A stretch of DNA of 64,000 nt from Plantibacter elymi (nom. nud.) (GTDB lineage: Bacteria; Actinomycetota; Actinomycetes; Actinomycetales; Microbacteriaceae). Positions 33,001-42,178 of this stretch are shown here, in pieces. Below the pieces are notes generated by a model, which was not told the origin of the DNA, made no database searches, and saw only the letters and a program-made list of their open reading frames with translations. Position 1 is the first letter of the stretch. Every line of letters begins with the position of its first letter. The translations under genes were made by a program, and so were the position numbers. Location: assembly GCF_900177795.1 (NCBI RefSeq), contig NZ_FXWJ01000006.1:62001-126000 (forward strand), written 5' to 3'.

Positions 33001-36000
33001 ATGGCGAACGTTGCGAACGAGGGTCCCACCGAACCGGTCGGACTCGCGGATCGTGCGATCGCCCTCGCGTCGAAATGGGTCGACGAAGGGGCGGAAGCTC
33101 CGACCGATCCCGCCGCCGAGCGGCTCGCCGGGGTGTTGCGCGACCCCAACGGCCTCGAGTTCACCGTCGGCTTCGTCGACGGCGTCATGCGCCCGGAGGA
33201 CCCCCTCGTCGCCGGGAACGCCCTCGCCGCCCTCGCCGGTCGGACGCCGCGATTCCTGCCCTGGTACGAGCAGGCCGCCGTCCGCACGGGCGGTCTGGTC
33301 GGTCCGGTCCTGCCCTGGGTCGTCGTCCCCGCCGCGCGCCGCGTCCTCCGGGGCATGGTCGGCCACCTCATCGTCGACAGCCGTCCTCGTGAGCTCGGCA
33401 ACGCGATCGCGAAACTGCGCGCCGACGGTTCCCGACTCAACCTGAACCTCCTCGGGGAGGCCGTCCTCGGCGAGGGCGAGGCGGCGAAGCGGCTCGCCGG
33501 CACCCGCGAGCTCCTGCAGCGCCCCGACGTCGACTACGTGTCCATCAAGGTCTCGTCGATCGCCAGCCAGCTCTCCATGTGGTCGTTCGAGCAGGTCGTC
33601 GACCGCATCGTCCGACGCCTCGTGCCGCTCTACGAGGAGGGGCTCACGACCGGCACCTTCATCAACCTCGACATGGAGGAGTACCGCGACCTCGACCTCA
33701 CGATCGCGGTCTTCACCCGACTCCTCGACCAGCCGCAGCTGCTGCAGTACCAGGCCGGCATCGTCATCCAGGCCTACCTGCCAGACGCCCTCGAGGCGAT
33801 GATGCAGCTCACCGCCTGGTCGAAGCAGCGCGTGGCCGCCGGCGGTGCGCCCATCAAGGTGCGGCTCGTGAAGGGCGCGAACCTCGCGATGGAGCGGGTC
33901 GACGCGGCGATCCACGGCTGGCCGCTCGCGACGACCGGATCGAAGCGCGAGACCGACACCAACTACAAGCGCGTGCTCGACTGGGCGCTCACGCCCGCGC
34001 ACACGGATGTCGTGCGGGTCGGGGTCGCCGGGCACAACCTCTTCGACATCGCCTACGCGTGGCTCCTCGCGGGCGACCGCGGTGTGCGTGAGCGGGTGGA
34101 CTTCGAGATGCTGCTGGGGATGGCGACCGGTCAGGTCGAGGCCATCAAGCGGGACGTCGGGACGGTGCTGCTGTACACGCCCGTCGTGAACCCGAAGGAG
34201 TTCGACGTCGCGATCTCCTACCTCGTCCGCCGTCTGGAGGAGAACGCCAGCGAGGAGAACTTCATGTCGGCGGTGTTCGAGCTCGCCGAGAAGCCGACCC
34301 TGTTCGCGCGCGAGCGACGTCGGTTCCTCGCGTCGGTCGACGCCCTCGACGAGACCGCCGGGCAGGTGCCGACCCCCAACCGGACGCAGGACCGCGCCGC
34401 GGAGGCCCCGGAGGCACCGCTGCCCGACAACGATGGGGACGACCGCTTCCGCGATCCCGCGCAGGCGCCCGACGCGGGACTCACGCAGCAGGTCCTCGGG
34501 CTGGAACGCGGATCGAGCGGCGGCGAGGACCGCTTCCACGCCGACCCGTCCTCCGCGTACGTCGAGACGGCGGTCTTCTCCCGCTCGGAGCGTGGTGGTG
34601 TCGTCGACGGCGCCCCGGGCTTCGAGAACACCGCCGACACCGACCCCTCGCTCGCGGCGAACCGGGCGTGGGGAGCGTCGATCCTGGCACGCGTCCCGCA
34701 GTCGACCCTCGGTGGCGCCGCGGTCGCTGCCGCCGCCATCGACGACCCACGCGTCCTCGACCGCACGATCACGATGGTCCGCGCCGCCGGTGAGCGATGG
34801 GGTGCGCGCCCCGCCGCCGAACGGGCCGCCGTCCTGCATGCTGCAGCTCGGGTCCTCTCCTCCCGTCGGGCAGACCTCATCGAGGTCATGGCGAGCGAGA
34901 CCGGCAAGACGATCGCCGAGGCCGATCCCGAGGTGAGCGAGGCCGTCGACTTCGCGCACTACTACGCGGCCAACGCGCCCCTGCTCGAGAGCGTGCACGG
35001 CGCGAGCTTCGTCCCCTCCGCGCTCACGGTCGTGACGCCACCCTGGAACTTCCCCGTCGCCATCCCGGCCGGAGGCGTCCTCGCGGCGCTCGCCGCCGGC
35101 AGCGGAGTGATCATCAAGCCCGCTCCACAGGCGAAGCGGTGCGCAGCCGTGGTCGTCGAGGCGCTCTGGGACGCCGGGGTGCCGCGCGATCTCCTCGTCC
35201 TCGCCGACGTGGAGGAGGGCGACCTCGGTCGTCGGCTCGTCTCCCACCCGTCCGTCGACCGGGTGATCCTGACCGGCTCCTTCGAGACGGCGCAGCTGTT
35301 CCGTGGGTGGCGTGCCGACCTGCCGCTGCTGGCGGAGACGAGCGGGAAGAACGCGATCATCGTCACGCCGAGCGCCGACCTCGATCTCGCCGTCGCCGAC
35401 ATCGTGAAGAGCGCCTTCGGGCACGCCGGGCAGAAGTGCTCGGCCGCGTCGCTCGTGATCCTCGTCGGCTCGGTGGCACGATCCGACCGCTTCCTGCGGC
35501 AGCTCGAGGACGCCGTCCGCTCGCTCCGGGTCGGCTGGCCGTCCGATGCGCGCACGCAGATGGGGCCGATCGTCGAGCCGGCGGGGGAGAAGCTCCTCGC
35601 CGGGCTGACGGAGCTGCGCCTCGGCGAGAAGTGGCTCGTCGAGCCGAAGCTGCTCGACGACTCGTCGGTCAACTTCGGCCGGCCGAGCGAGCGCCTCTGG
35701 TCGCCGGGGGTCCGCACCGGTGTCCAGCCCGGCTCGCCCTTCCACCTGACCGAGTACTTCGGACCGGTCCTCGGTGTCATGCAGGCCGCGAACCTCACCG
35801 AGGCGATCGCCCTGCAGAACGTGACCCCCTACGGACTGACCGCGGGCCTGCACACCCTCGACCCGGTCGATCTCGGGGAATGGCTCGACACCGTCGAGGC
35901 GGGCAACCTGTACGTCAACCGGGGCATCACCGGTGCGATCGTGCAGCGCCAGCCCTTCGGCGGGTGGAAGCGCTCGTCGGTCGGGACCGGCACGAAGGCC

Positions 36001-36762
36001 GGGGGCCCCAACTACCTGTTCGGGCTCGGCGAGTGGCGGCCGGATCCGGGATCGGCGAGCCGCAGCCTGCACCTCCGCGGGCTCGACACCCGCATCGTGA
36101 AGCTCATCGAGGCGGCCCAGCCGTCGCTCACCTACGAAGCCTTCGACGTACTGCGGCGGTCGGCGCTCAGCGACGCGATCGCGTGGGGGAACGAGTTCGG
36201 CGAGGTGAAGGACGTCTCGCAGCTCGGCGTGGAACGGAACCTCCTGCGCTACCGGCCCGTTCCGGTCGCGGTGCGCGTCGCGTCGGGGGCCGACCTGGGC
36301 GATGCACTGCGGGTCCTCATCGCCGCGGTGCGGTCGCGGTCGCGGTTCACCGTCAGTCTCGGCGGGCGGCTGCCGCGCGAGGTCCGTGACTGGTTGTCCG
36401 AGCTGAGCATCCCCGTCTCGCTCGAGACCGACGAGCAGTGGCTGACCCGGACGGCGGCCCGCGGGTCGATCGACACGGGCGAGCTCGGCCAGGAGCCACC
36501 GGTCGCGACCCGGGTGCGGATCGTCGGTCCGCGTCCCGAGACGGTCGCGGAGGCGGAACCCGGAACGGAGGCCTCCGAGCGTGAGCCGCTCGCGAAGCGC
36601 CTCGCAGAGGCGCTCGGCGGCGATCCCGAGATCGCGATCTGGGCGGGACCGGTCACGCAGGCCGGACGGGTGGAGCTGCTGCCGTTCCTGCGCGAGCAGG
36701 CGATCTCGATCACGGCGCACCGGTTCGGCAATCCCGATCCGTGGTCCCAGAGCGTCATCTGA
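33001..36762 (+). CDS. putA: Bifunctional proline dehydrogenase / L-glutamate-gamma-semialdehyde dehydrogenase
   Basis: A 1253-residue PutA-type enzyme oxidising proline to glutamate. The FAD-binding PRODH domain (to about residue 480) contains INLDMEEYRDLDLT and IKVRLVKGANLAMERV. A low-complexity acidic linker (about 450-560) leads to the aldehyde dehydrogenase domain, with TPPWNFPVAIP, the glutamate in LLAETSGKNAI (about residue 779) and catalytic cysteine in AGQKCSAAS (about residue 813). A further C-terminal domain of about 190 residues follows. There is no N-terminal ribbon-helix-helix, so it is not autoregulatory. The ATG at 33001 is chosen because the extended frame reads through family B repeats. 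Confidence 0.93.
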   Translation: MANVANEGPTEPVGLADRAIALASKWVDEGAEAPTDPAAERLAGVLRDPNGLEFTVGFVDGVMRPEDPLVAGNALAALAGRTPRFLPWYEQAAVRTGGLVGPVLPWVVVPAARRVLRGMVGHLIVDSRPRELGNAIAKLRADGSRLNLNLLGEAVLGEGEAAKRLAGTRELLQRPDVDYVSIKVSSIASQLSMWSFEQVVDRIVRRLVPLYEEGLTTGTFINLDMEEYRDLDLTIAVFTRLLDQPQLLQYQAGIVIQAYLPDALEAMMQLTAWSKQRVAAGGAPIKVRLVKGANLAMERVDAAIHGWPLATTGSKRETDTNYKRVLDWALTPAHTDVVRVGVAGHNLFDIAYAWLLAGDRGVRERVDFEMLLGMATGQVEAIKRDVGTVLLYTPVVNPKEFDVAISYLVRRLEENASEENFMSAVFELAEKPTLFARERRRFLASVDALDETAGQVPTPNRTQDRAAEAPEAPLPDNDGDDRFRDPAQAPDAGLTQQVLGLERGSSGGEDRFHADPSSAYVETAVFSRSERGGVVDGAPGFENTADTDPSLAANRAWGASILARVPQSTLGGAAVAAAAIDDPRVLDRTITMVRAAGERWGARPAAERAAVLHAAARVLSSRRADLIEVMASETGKTIAEADPEVSEAVDFAHYYAANAPLLESVHGASFVPSALTVVTPPWNFPVAIPAGGVLAALAAGSGVIIKPAPQAKRCAAVVVEALWDAGVPRDLLVLADVEEGDLGRRLVSHPSVDRVILTGSFETAQLFRGWRADLPLLAETSGKNAIIVTPSADLDLAVADIVKSAFGHAGQKCSAASLVILVGSVARSDRFLRQLEDAVRSLRVGWPSDARTQMGPIVEPAGEKLLAGLTELRLGEKWLVEPKLLDDSSVNFGRPSERLWSPGVRTGVQPGSPFHLTEYFGPVLGVMQAANLTEAIALQNVTPYGLTAGLHTLDPVDLGEWLDTVEAGNLYVNRGITGAIVQRQPFGGWKRSSVGTGTKAGGPNYLFGLGEWRPDPGSASRSLHLRGLDTRIVKLIEAAQPSLTYEAFDVLRRSALSDAIAWGNEFGEVKDVSQLGVERNLLRYRPVPVAVRVASGADLGDALRVLIAAVRSRSRFTVSLGGRLPREVRDWLSELSIPVSLETDEQWLTRTAARGSIDTGELGQEPPVATRVRIVGPRPETVAEAEPGTEASEREPLAKRLAEALGGDPEIAIWAGPVTQAGRVELLPFLREQAISITAHRFGNPDPWSQSVI

Positions 36763-36790
36763 GTCGGGCCGGTCTCGAAGTCCCTTCCCC

Positions 36791-36813
36791 GGTCCCTGAG
36801 CTTGTCGAAGGGC
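36791..36813. repeat. Family B repeat between putA and a GntR gene
   Basis: GGTCCCTGAGCTTGTCGAAGGGC, a complete unit between convergent stops (60 bp gap). Confidence 0.75.
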
Positions 36814-36822
36814 GAAACGACG

Positions 36823-37173
36823 TCAGGCGCGGAGCGCGGCCTCAACGAGCGCCACGGCGTCCTCCGGCGAGACGCCGAGGTCCCGGATGCGGTCCGCGTA
36901 CGCCGCCGCTGCCAGCTGCGCCTGCCGGTCGATCGCGTCGCCGTGCGCTGACACGAACGTCCCAGCGCGCCCCCGGGTCTCGATGACCCCGTCGGTCTCG
37001 AGTAGCCGGTACGCCTTCGCGACGGTGTTCGGTGCGATCCCCAGCTCGTCGGCCAGCCCGCGCACCGTCGGAAGCTTCGCGCCGGTCGCCAGCCGTCCGT
37101 CGCGGACGGCCTCGACCACCTGCGTCCGCAGCTGCTCGAACACACTGGTCCCCGCCTGAATCGTCCACTCCAT
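36823..37173 (-). CDS. GntR-family regulator, YtrA type
   Basis: A 116-residue regulator: MEWTIQAGTSVFEQLRTQVVEAVRDG leads into the winged HTH with LPTVRGLADELGIAPNTVAKAYRLLETDGVIETRGRAGTFV, of which the core GIAPNTVAKAYRLLE is the GntR recognition helix. The remaining 35 residues are helical and too short for a ligand domain, the mark of the YtrA subfamily, whose members usually control ABC transporters. No such transporter is adjacent, so its target is unknown. It is convergent with putA. Confidence 0.85.
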   Translation of the reverse strand: MEWTIQAGTSVFEQLRTQVVEAVRDGRLATGAKLPTVRGLADELGIAPNTVAKAYRLLETDGVIETRGRAGTFVSAHGDAIDRQAQLAAAAYADRIRDLGVSPEDAVALVEAALRA

Positions 37174-37262
37174 CCGCCCATCCTGCCCGCGAACGGTCAC
37201 GAATGGCGACTTCGGACGAGCCGCACTGTGCGTTGGTGACAGTTCGCGGGCCGGGGGAGGGG

Positions 37263-37700
37263 TCAGTCGATGTGGCGGTGGATGAGGCGGGTGAGGACGA
37301 TCGCGCTGCGGGTGTGGTCGACGTTGGGGGCGATCCGCACCTTCTCCAGGGCGTCCTCGAGGGCTGGGATGTTGCGGGCCCGCATGTGCACGATGGCGTC
37401 GGCGCTGCCGGTGACGGTGCCCGCGTCGACGACCTCCGGGACGCCTGACAGGATCCGCAGCAGCTCGTTGGGGGACACGGTGCCGCGGCAGAAGAGTTCG
37501 ACGTAGGCTTCTGTCTGCATGCCGTCGACCGTGGGGTCGACCTGGATCGTGAACGACTGGATGACCCCGTCGGCGACGAGGCGGTCGACGCGTCGCTTCA
37601 CCGCTGAGGCCGACAAGCCCACGACCGTGCCGATGTCGCCGTAGCCGGCGCGTGAGTTCTGTCGGAGCAGGTCGATGATGCCGCGGTCGAGGTTGTCCAT
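37263..37700 (-). CDS. Lrp/AsnC-family regulator
   Basis: A 145-residue regulator with an N-terminal HTH (LDRGIIDLLRQNSRAGYGDIG and LSASAVKRRVDRLVADGVI) and a C-terminal RAM domain for amino acid binding (VELFCRGTVSPNELLRIL, VVDAGTVTGSADAIVHM). It is divergent from the DDAH-like hydrolase gene across 162 bp that contains a spaced inverted repeat, which suggests it controls that gene and itself in response to an amino acid such as arginine or ornithine. Confidence 0.9.
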   Translation of the reverse strand: MDNLDRGIIDLLRQNSRAGYGDIGTVVGLSASAVKRRVDRLVADGVIQSFTIQVDPTVDGMQTEAYVELFCRGTVSPNELLRILSGVPEVVDAGTVTGSADAIVHMRARNIPALEDALEKVRIAPNVDHTRSAIVLTRLIHRHID

Positions 37701-37720
37701 GAGACTCAGTGTAAGCGCAA

Positions 37721-37797
37721 TCATTGCGCGAAAAGCTGCCACTTCGCAGCATTCCTGCGCCATACTCCGTGAAAACGCTGCGAATCGCATGCAATGA
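37721..37797. promoter_or_regulatory. Spaced inverted repeat in the Lrp-hydrolase intergenic region
   Basis: TCATTGC at 37721-37727 and GCAATGA at 37791-37797 are exact complements 70 bp apart, with a second pair AAAAGCTGCC/GCTGCGAA-like boxes between them. Lrp proteins often bind such widely spaced half sites. Confidence 0.45.
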
Positions 37798-37862
37798 TGA
37801 ACGTGGCGTGCCCCCGGGCCCCTGGACCTCGTCCGCCGACCCTCGCTCGTTTGGAGGCCGAC

Positions 37863-38744
37863 GTGTCGTCGACGCTCAACCACCCCACCCCCACCACGCA
37901 GGACGCCACGACCGGCACCCGCGTCGCGAACCGTCGCCGGTACCTCATGTGCCGGCCGGACCGCTTCACCGTCAGCTACCGGATCAACCCCTGGATGAAC
38001 CCGGACGACCCGACCGACACCTCGCTCGCGGTGTCGCAGTGGGAACAGCTGCACCAGGCCTACCTCGATCTCGGCCACCGGATCGACCTCATCGACCCGC
38101 TCGACGGCCTGCCGGACATGGTGTTCGCGGCGAACGGGGGCTTCACGCTCGACGGCATCGCCTACGGGGCGAAGTTCACCTACGAGGAGCGCATCCCCGA
38201 GGGGCCGGCCTACATGGAGTGGTTCGAGGCGAACGGCTTCCGCGTCGAGCGCCCCGAGTTCGTGAACGAGGGCGAGGGCGACATCATGCTCGTCGGCGAC
38301 GCCATCCTCGCCGGGACCGGCTTCCGCACCGATCCCCGCAGCCACGACGAGGTGCGGCGCATCTTCGACCGCGAGGTCGTGACCCTCAACCTCGTGAACC
38401 CGAGCTTCTACCACCTCGACACCGCGATCGCCGTACTCGACCCGGTGGCTCCCGCAGACGGCTCGCCCGCGAACATCGCCTACCTGCCGACCGCGTTCGA
38501 CGAGGCGAGCAACCGCATCCTCGAGCAGCGCTACCCCGACGCGATCCACGTGAGCACCGAGGACGCAGCCGTCCTCGGCCTCAACTCGATCTCGAACGGT
38601 CGCGAGGTCGTCATCGCCGCGCGGGCCGTCGGGTTCGAGCGTCAACTGCGCGAGCGCGGCTACACGCCGATCGGCGTCGACCTGTCCGAGCTGCTCCTCG
38701 GCGGTGGCGGCGTGAAGTGCTGCACGCTGGAGCTGCGCGGGTAA
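37863..38744 (+). CDS. ddaH: Dimethylarginine dimethylaminohydrolase-like amidinohydrolase
   Basis: A 293-residue pentein-fold enzyme. It has the substrate loop MVFAANGGFTLDG, GEGDIMLVGD, the histidine in SFYHLDTAIAVLD (about residue 184) and the nucleophilic cysteine in GGGVKCCTLEL (Cys286 or Cys287). The family hydrolyses methylated arginines to citrulline, or related guanidino compounds. The GTG at 37863 has GGAGG 5 bp upstream and is preferred over the longer frame. It is divergent from an Lrp regulator, which fits amino acid control. A family B repeat begins at its stop codon. Confidence 0.85.
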   Translation: MSSTLNHPTPTTQDATTGTRVANRRRYLMCRPDRFTVSYRINPWMNPDDPTDTSLAVSQWEQLHQAYLDLGHRIDLIDPLDGLPDMVFAANGGFTLDGIAYGAKFTYEERIPEGPAYMEWFEANGFRVERPEFVNEGEGDIMLVGDAILAGTGFRTDPRSHDEVRRIFDREVVTLNLVNPSFYHLDTAIAVLDPVAPADGSPANIAYLPTAFDEASNRILEQRYPDAIHVSTEDAAVLGLNSISNGREVVIAARAVGFERQLRERGYTPIGVDLSELLLGGGGVKCCTLELRG

Positions 38745-38767
38745 CCCTTCGACGAGCTCAGGGACCG
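38744..38767. repeat. Family B repeat at the ddaH stop codon
   Basis: ACCCTTCGACGAGCTCAGGG with ACCGG following, beginning at the last base of the TAA stop. Confidence 0.65.
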
Positions 38768-38826
38768 GCGTTGTGCGCTCTGAGAGGCCTGGTGCGGTCT
38801 CAGGCACCGGGGTCGGTGTCGAGGGG

Positions 38827-38855
38827 TTGCGGGTGCCAGTGGGGCGGCGTATACC
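38827..38855 (+). promoter_or_regulatory. Sigma-A-type promoter of small membrane protein gene
   Basis: TTGCGG at 38827-38832 and TATACC at 38850-38855 with 17 bp between them, 34 bp before the ATG at 38890. Confidence 0.5.
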
Positions 38856-38889
38856 TGCACTGACCGCTTGAACCTGAGGAAGGGCACCC

Positions 38890-39123
38890 ATGGACGCCGG
38901 AGAACGACGTGACCACGAACGCGCCAACGCAGGGCGCTCCGGCACCCTGAGCGATGCGACGGGGTTCTGGGTCGTGATCGCCTTCGCCCTGTTCGCCGGC
39001 GGCATGTGGGCGTTCGGCGAGGCGTTCCGCACGGACGTCCTGCAGGCCGCCTGGTTCATGGGTGGCATCCTCATGATCGCGCTCGCCATCTTCATCCCAG
39101 CGCATTTCGCCAGCAACAACTGA
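38890..39123 (+). CDS. Small membrane protein
   Basis: A 77-residue protein: a charged N-terminus (MDAGERRDHERANAGRSG) and two hydrophobic helices (FWVVIAFALFAGGMWAFG and AAWFMGGILMIALAIFI) with a short tail. No family is recognised. AGGAAGGGC lies 4-10 bp before the ATG, and a good promoter precedes it. The next gene, a glycosyltransferase, starts 114 bp later, so the two may or may not share a transcript. Confidence 0.65.
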   Translation: MDAGERRDHERANAGRSGTLSDATGFWVVIAFALFAGGMWAFGEAFRTDVLQAAWFMGGILMIALAIFIPAHFASNN

Positions 39124-39237
39124 CCCCCAGCCGGACGTTCGCCGACCGTTTCCTGAGCGTCCGGCCGTCCAGTCGGAGGCCGCCGATACGGTCCTGTTCA
39201 GCGCGCTACGCTGGCTGAGCAGACACGAGGACGGCAC

Positions 39238-39996
39238 ATGGATTCCACGGTGGTCATCATTCCCACCTACAACGAACGCGAGAACCTGGAGAGGATCGTC
39301 GCGCGCGTCCGTGTCGCCGCTCCCTCCGTCCAGGTGCTCGTGGTCGACGACAACTCGCCCGACGGTACCGGAGCGATCGCCGACCGGCTCGCCGCCGAGG
39401 ACGACGCGGTGCACGTGCTGCACCGCACCGGCAAGGAAGGGCTCGGCGCCGCGTACAAGGCCGGCTTCTCCTGGGCACTCGGGCGCGGATTCGGCAATGT
39501 GGTCGAGATGGACGCCGACGGATCCCATGCCCCCGAGCAGTTGCCGGCCCTCCTCGCGGCCACCGCGGACGCGGACGTCGTCCTCGGGTCGCGCTGGGTC
39601 CCGGGCGGCACCGTCGTCAACTGGCCCAAGCATCGCGAGGCCATCTCGCGGGTCGGCAGTGCCTACGCCCGGTTCGCGCTCCGGCTCCCCGCGCGGGACG
39701 TGACCGGCGGCTACCGCGTGTTCAGCGCTGACGCACTGCGTCGGCTGCAGCTCGACGAGGTCCACAGCCACGGCTACGGCTTCCAGGTCGACATGCTCTG
39801 GCACGCGAACCGCGCCGGCCTACGGATCGTCGAAGTGCCGATCACCTTCACCGAGCGGACGCTCGGGGCCTCCAAGATGACGAGCGGCATCGTCGTCGAG
39901 GCGATGCTCCGCGTCACCTGGTGGGGCGTCTGCGAACTGACGGACCGCATCATCGGGCGTCGTCCTGCAGCGTCACGGGCGGCCGCCGGCTCCTGA
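39238..39996 (+). CDS. Polyprenol monophosphomannose synthase-like glycosyltransferase (GT2)
   Basis: A 252-residue GT2 enzyme: VVIIPTYNERENLERIV, LVVDDNSPDGTG, the metal-binding DADGSH in VEMDADGSHAPEQLP, and VTGGYRVFSADAL. These are the signatures of dolichol/polyprenol-phosphate mannosyltransferases (Ppm1 catalytic domain), which load mannose from GDP-mannose onto polyprenol phosphate on the cytoplasmic face for lipoglycan or protein mannosylation. There are no fused acyltransferase or membrane domains. The gene is convergent with the next one, with a hairpin between. Confidence 0.88.
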   Translation: MDSTVVIIPTYNERENLERIVARVRVAAPSVQVLVVDDNSPDGTGAIADRLAAEDDAVHVLHRTGKEGLGAAYKAGFSWALGRGFGNVVEMDADGSHAPEQLPALLAATADADVVLGSRWVPGGTVVNWPKHREAISRVGSAYARFALRLPARDVTGGYRVFSADALRRLQLDEVHSHGYGFQVDMLWHANRAGLRIVEVPITFTERTLGASKMTSGIVVEAMLRVTWWGVCELTDRIIGRRPAASRAAAGS

Positions 39997-40004
39997 GTCG
40001 CGGG

Positions 40005-40026
40005 GGCGCCCGTCGGCGGGCGCGCC
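40005..40026. terminator. Bidirectional hairpin between convergent genes
   Basis: GGCGCCCG and CGGGCGCGCC flank the TCGG loop in the 31-bp gap between two convergent stop codons. Confidence 0.55.
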
Positions 40027-40027
40027 G

Positions 40028-40696
40028 TCAGCTGCGGCGCGGACCCGAGGAGATGACCGGGGCCGAGCCGATGAGGTCCTCGTCGTCGACCGCGTCGACG
40101 AGGAACGCGGCGACGTCGCAGCGAGGGATCCGGAGCGAGCTCGGCCAGCTTCCCGGCGGTGACGACACGACCGGGCGTCGGGCGTCGCTGGCCGAGAGCA
40201 CGGTCGGGTGCACGATAGTCCAGTCGAGCTCCGAGCGGCGGAGGAACGCGTCCGCCTGCTCGTGATCGGCGTAGACGGTGCCGAGTCGGAGGAAGTGCGT
40301 CGCCCACCGCAGGCCGGCGGGGACGCTCCGGACCGACTCGCCGGCACCGAGTGCGGAGAGGAGGACGATTCTGCGGAGGCCACGCGACCGCATCGCGTCC
40401 GTCACGACCCGCACGGCGTTCGAGATGAGATCGGGAGGACTCACCTGGCGCGCCCACGGCCAGTCCGACGAGCCGATGTTGCTGAGGGCGATGATGACGG
40501 CCTGCGCGCCACGCATGGCCTCCTCGACGTCCTCGCTCCGCAGGGGAGACCCCTGGACCACCGTCAGCCGGTCGCCGGGGACGACGGCTGCGGGGTCGCG
40601 CACGAGGGCGGTGACCGAGTGGCCGCGGCGAAGAGCCTCGCCGATGATGAGTCGCCCGGTGCGGCCGCTCCCACCGATCACGAGGAGCTGTGCCAC
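40028..40696 (-). CDS. NAD(P)H-binding, NmrA/atypical SDR protein
   Basis: A 222-residue atypical SDR. The N-terminus VAQLLVIGGSGRTGRLIIGEALRRGH carries the GGSGRTG motif, followed by VTALVRDPAAV and IALSNIGSSDWPW; LSALGAGESVRSVP and ELDWTIVHPTVLS are typical of NAD(P)H-binding NmrA-like sensors and reductases without the Tyr-Lys pair. The GTG at 40696 is used because GGAGG lies 6 bp before it; an alternative GTG eight codons upstream has no such site. Role unknown. Confidence 0.78.
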   Translation of the reverse strand: MAQLLVIGGSGRTGRLIIGEALRRGHSVTALVRDPAAVVPGDRLTVVQGSPLRSEDVEEAMRGAQAVIIALSNIGSSDWPWARQVSPPDLISNAVRVVTDAMRSRGLRRIVLLSALGAGESVRSVPAGLRWATHFLRLGTVYADHEQADAFLRRSELDWTIVHPTVLSASDARRPVVSSPPGSWPSSLRIPRCDVAAFLVDAVDDEDLIGSAPVISSGPRRS

Positions 40697-40837
40697 CGTC
40701 GCCTCCAGATCGTCGAACACCGGCCCGACGGCGCACGTGCTGCGACCGTCGGGACGGTTCCATCGTTCCCGACGGAGCGACGGAGGACATCGGGGACAAC
40801 CCGTGGAGTGCGGCGGTGACCGCGTTCGGTCGGGCGG

Positions 40838-42178
40838 TCAGGCCTTCGCGGCCGCCGGCTTCCGGGCCGGAGCCTTCCGAGCCGCCGATGTCGCGGGCTT
40901 CGCGCCTGCCGGCCGACCGGCGCTGAGCGACGACTGCTCCGGCATCGGCTGCAGCGTCGTGAACCGCGACAGCTGGGTCACGTGGTGCGGCTGCAGCTCC
41001 TCGAGCGATGCGACACCCAGGAGCTTCATCGTGCGCACGATCTCGCCCGAGAGGATCTGGATCGCGCGGTCGACGCCCTCGCGCCCACCGGCCATGAGTC
41101 CGTACAGGTACGCGCGGCCGATGAAGGTGAAGCGCGCACCGAGCGCGACGGACGCCACGATGTCGGCGCCGTTCATGATGCCGGTGTCGAGGTGCACCTC
41201 GGCGTCCTTGCCCACCTCGCGCACGACGCTCGGCAGGAGGTGGAACGGGATCGGCGCGCGGTCGAGCTGGCGGCCGCCGTGGTTGGAGAGCTGGACGGCG
41301 TCCGCACCGAGGTCGACGGCGAGCTTCGCATCGGCGACCGACTGGACGCCCTTGACGATGAGCTTGCCCTTCCACTGCTCGCGGATGTACTTGACCTCGT
41401 CAGGACCGACGGTCGGGTCGAACATCGTGTCGATGAGCGCCGCGACGGTTCCCGACCAGCGGTCGAGGCTCGCGAAGGCCAACGGCTCCGTGGTGAGGAA
41501 GTTGATCCACCACGCCGGGCGGGGGAGCGCGTCGACGATGGTCTTCGGGGTGAGCGACGGCGGGATCGTCATGCCGTTGCGGACGTCGCGCAGGCGGGCG
41601 CCGCCGACGGGGGTGTCGACCGTCACGACGAGGGTGTCGTAGCCGGCCGCTGCCGCGCGGTCGACGAGCGCCATCGACCGTTCGCGCTCACTCCACATGT
41701 AGAGCTGGAACCAGTTGCGGCCACCGGGTGCCGCCGCCTTGACGTCCTCGATCGAGGTCGTGCCCATGGTCGACAGGGTGAAGGGGATGCCCGCGGCCGC
41801 TGCGGCGGAGGCTCCCGCGCGCTCGCCCTCGGTCTGCATCATGCGGGTGAAGCCGGTGGGAGCGATGCCGAAGGGGAACGCGACGCGCTCGCCGAGGACG
41901 TCCCAGCCGGTGTCGACGTTCGCGACGTTCTTCAGGACGGCCGGGTGGAACTCGATGTCCTGGAACGCCTGCCGTGCCCGGGCCAGCGAGATCTCGCCCT
42001 CGGCGGCGCCGTCGGTGTAGTCGAAGGGTGCCGTCGGCGTGACCTTCTTCGCGATCGTGCGCAGGTCGGCGATGGTGGTGGCGGCCGCGAGGCGTCGCCG
42101 GCGGGCGTTGAACTCCGGCTTCTTGAACTGCATGAGCGGCAGGAGGTCGTGGGGCTTGGGGATGCGGCGTTCAACCAT
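40838..42178 (-). CDS. lldD: FMN-dependent L-lactate dehydrogenase/oxidase with Ala-Lys-rich tail
   Basis: A 446-residue alpha-hydroxy-acid oxidase: [34 protein letters not shown], the active-site histidine in [15 protein letters not shown], and [16 protein letters not shown]. It oxidises L-lactate to pyruvate, using the quinone pool or oxygen. The last 30 residues (including [14 protein letters not shown]) form a positively charged Ala/Lys/Pro tail not usual in this family. The ATG overlaps the end of the GntR regulator gene by 8 bp (ATGGTTGA), so regulator and enzyme are coupled. It could dispose of L-lactate made by the rhamnose pathway. Confidence 0.9.
   Translation of the reverse strand: MVERRIPKPHDLLPLMQFKKPEFNARRRRLAAATTIADLRTIAKKVTPTAPFDYTDGAAEGEISLARARQAFQDIEFHPAVLKNVANVDTGWDVLGERVAFPFGIAPTGFTRMMQTEGERAGASAAAAAGIPFTLSTMGTTSIEDVKAAAPGGRNWFQLYMWSERERSMALVDRAAAAGYDTLVVTVDTPVGGARLRDVRNGMTIPPSLTPKTIVDALPRPAWWINFLTTEPLAFASLDRWSGTVAALIDTMFDPTVGPDEVKYIREQWKGKLIVKGVQSVADAKLAVDLGADAVQLSNHGGRQLDRAPIPFHLLPSVVREVGKDAEVHLDTGIMNGADIVASVALGARFTFIGRAYLYGLMAGGREGVDRAIQILSGEIVRTMKLLGVASLEELQPHHVTQLSRFTTLQPMPEQSSLSAGRPAGAKPATSAARKAPARKPAAAKA

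Noticed and set aside
32962-36720. A 1252-codon open frame antisense to putA
   Set aside because: It mirrors the codon bias of putA in a high-GC genome and has Arg/Asp/Gly-rich composition with no domain; putA itself has full family motifs.
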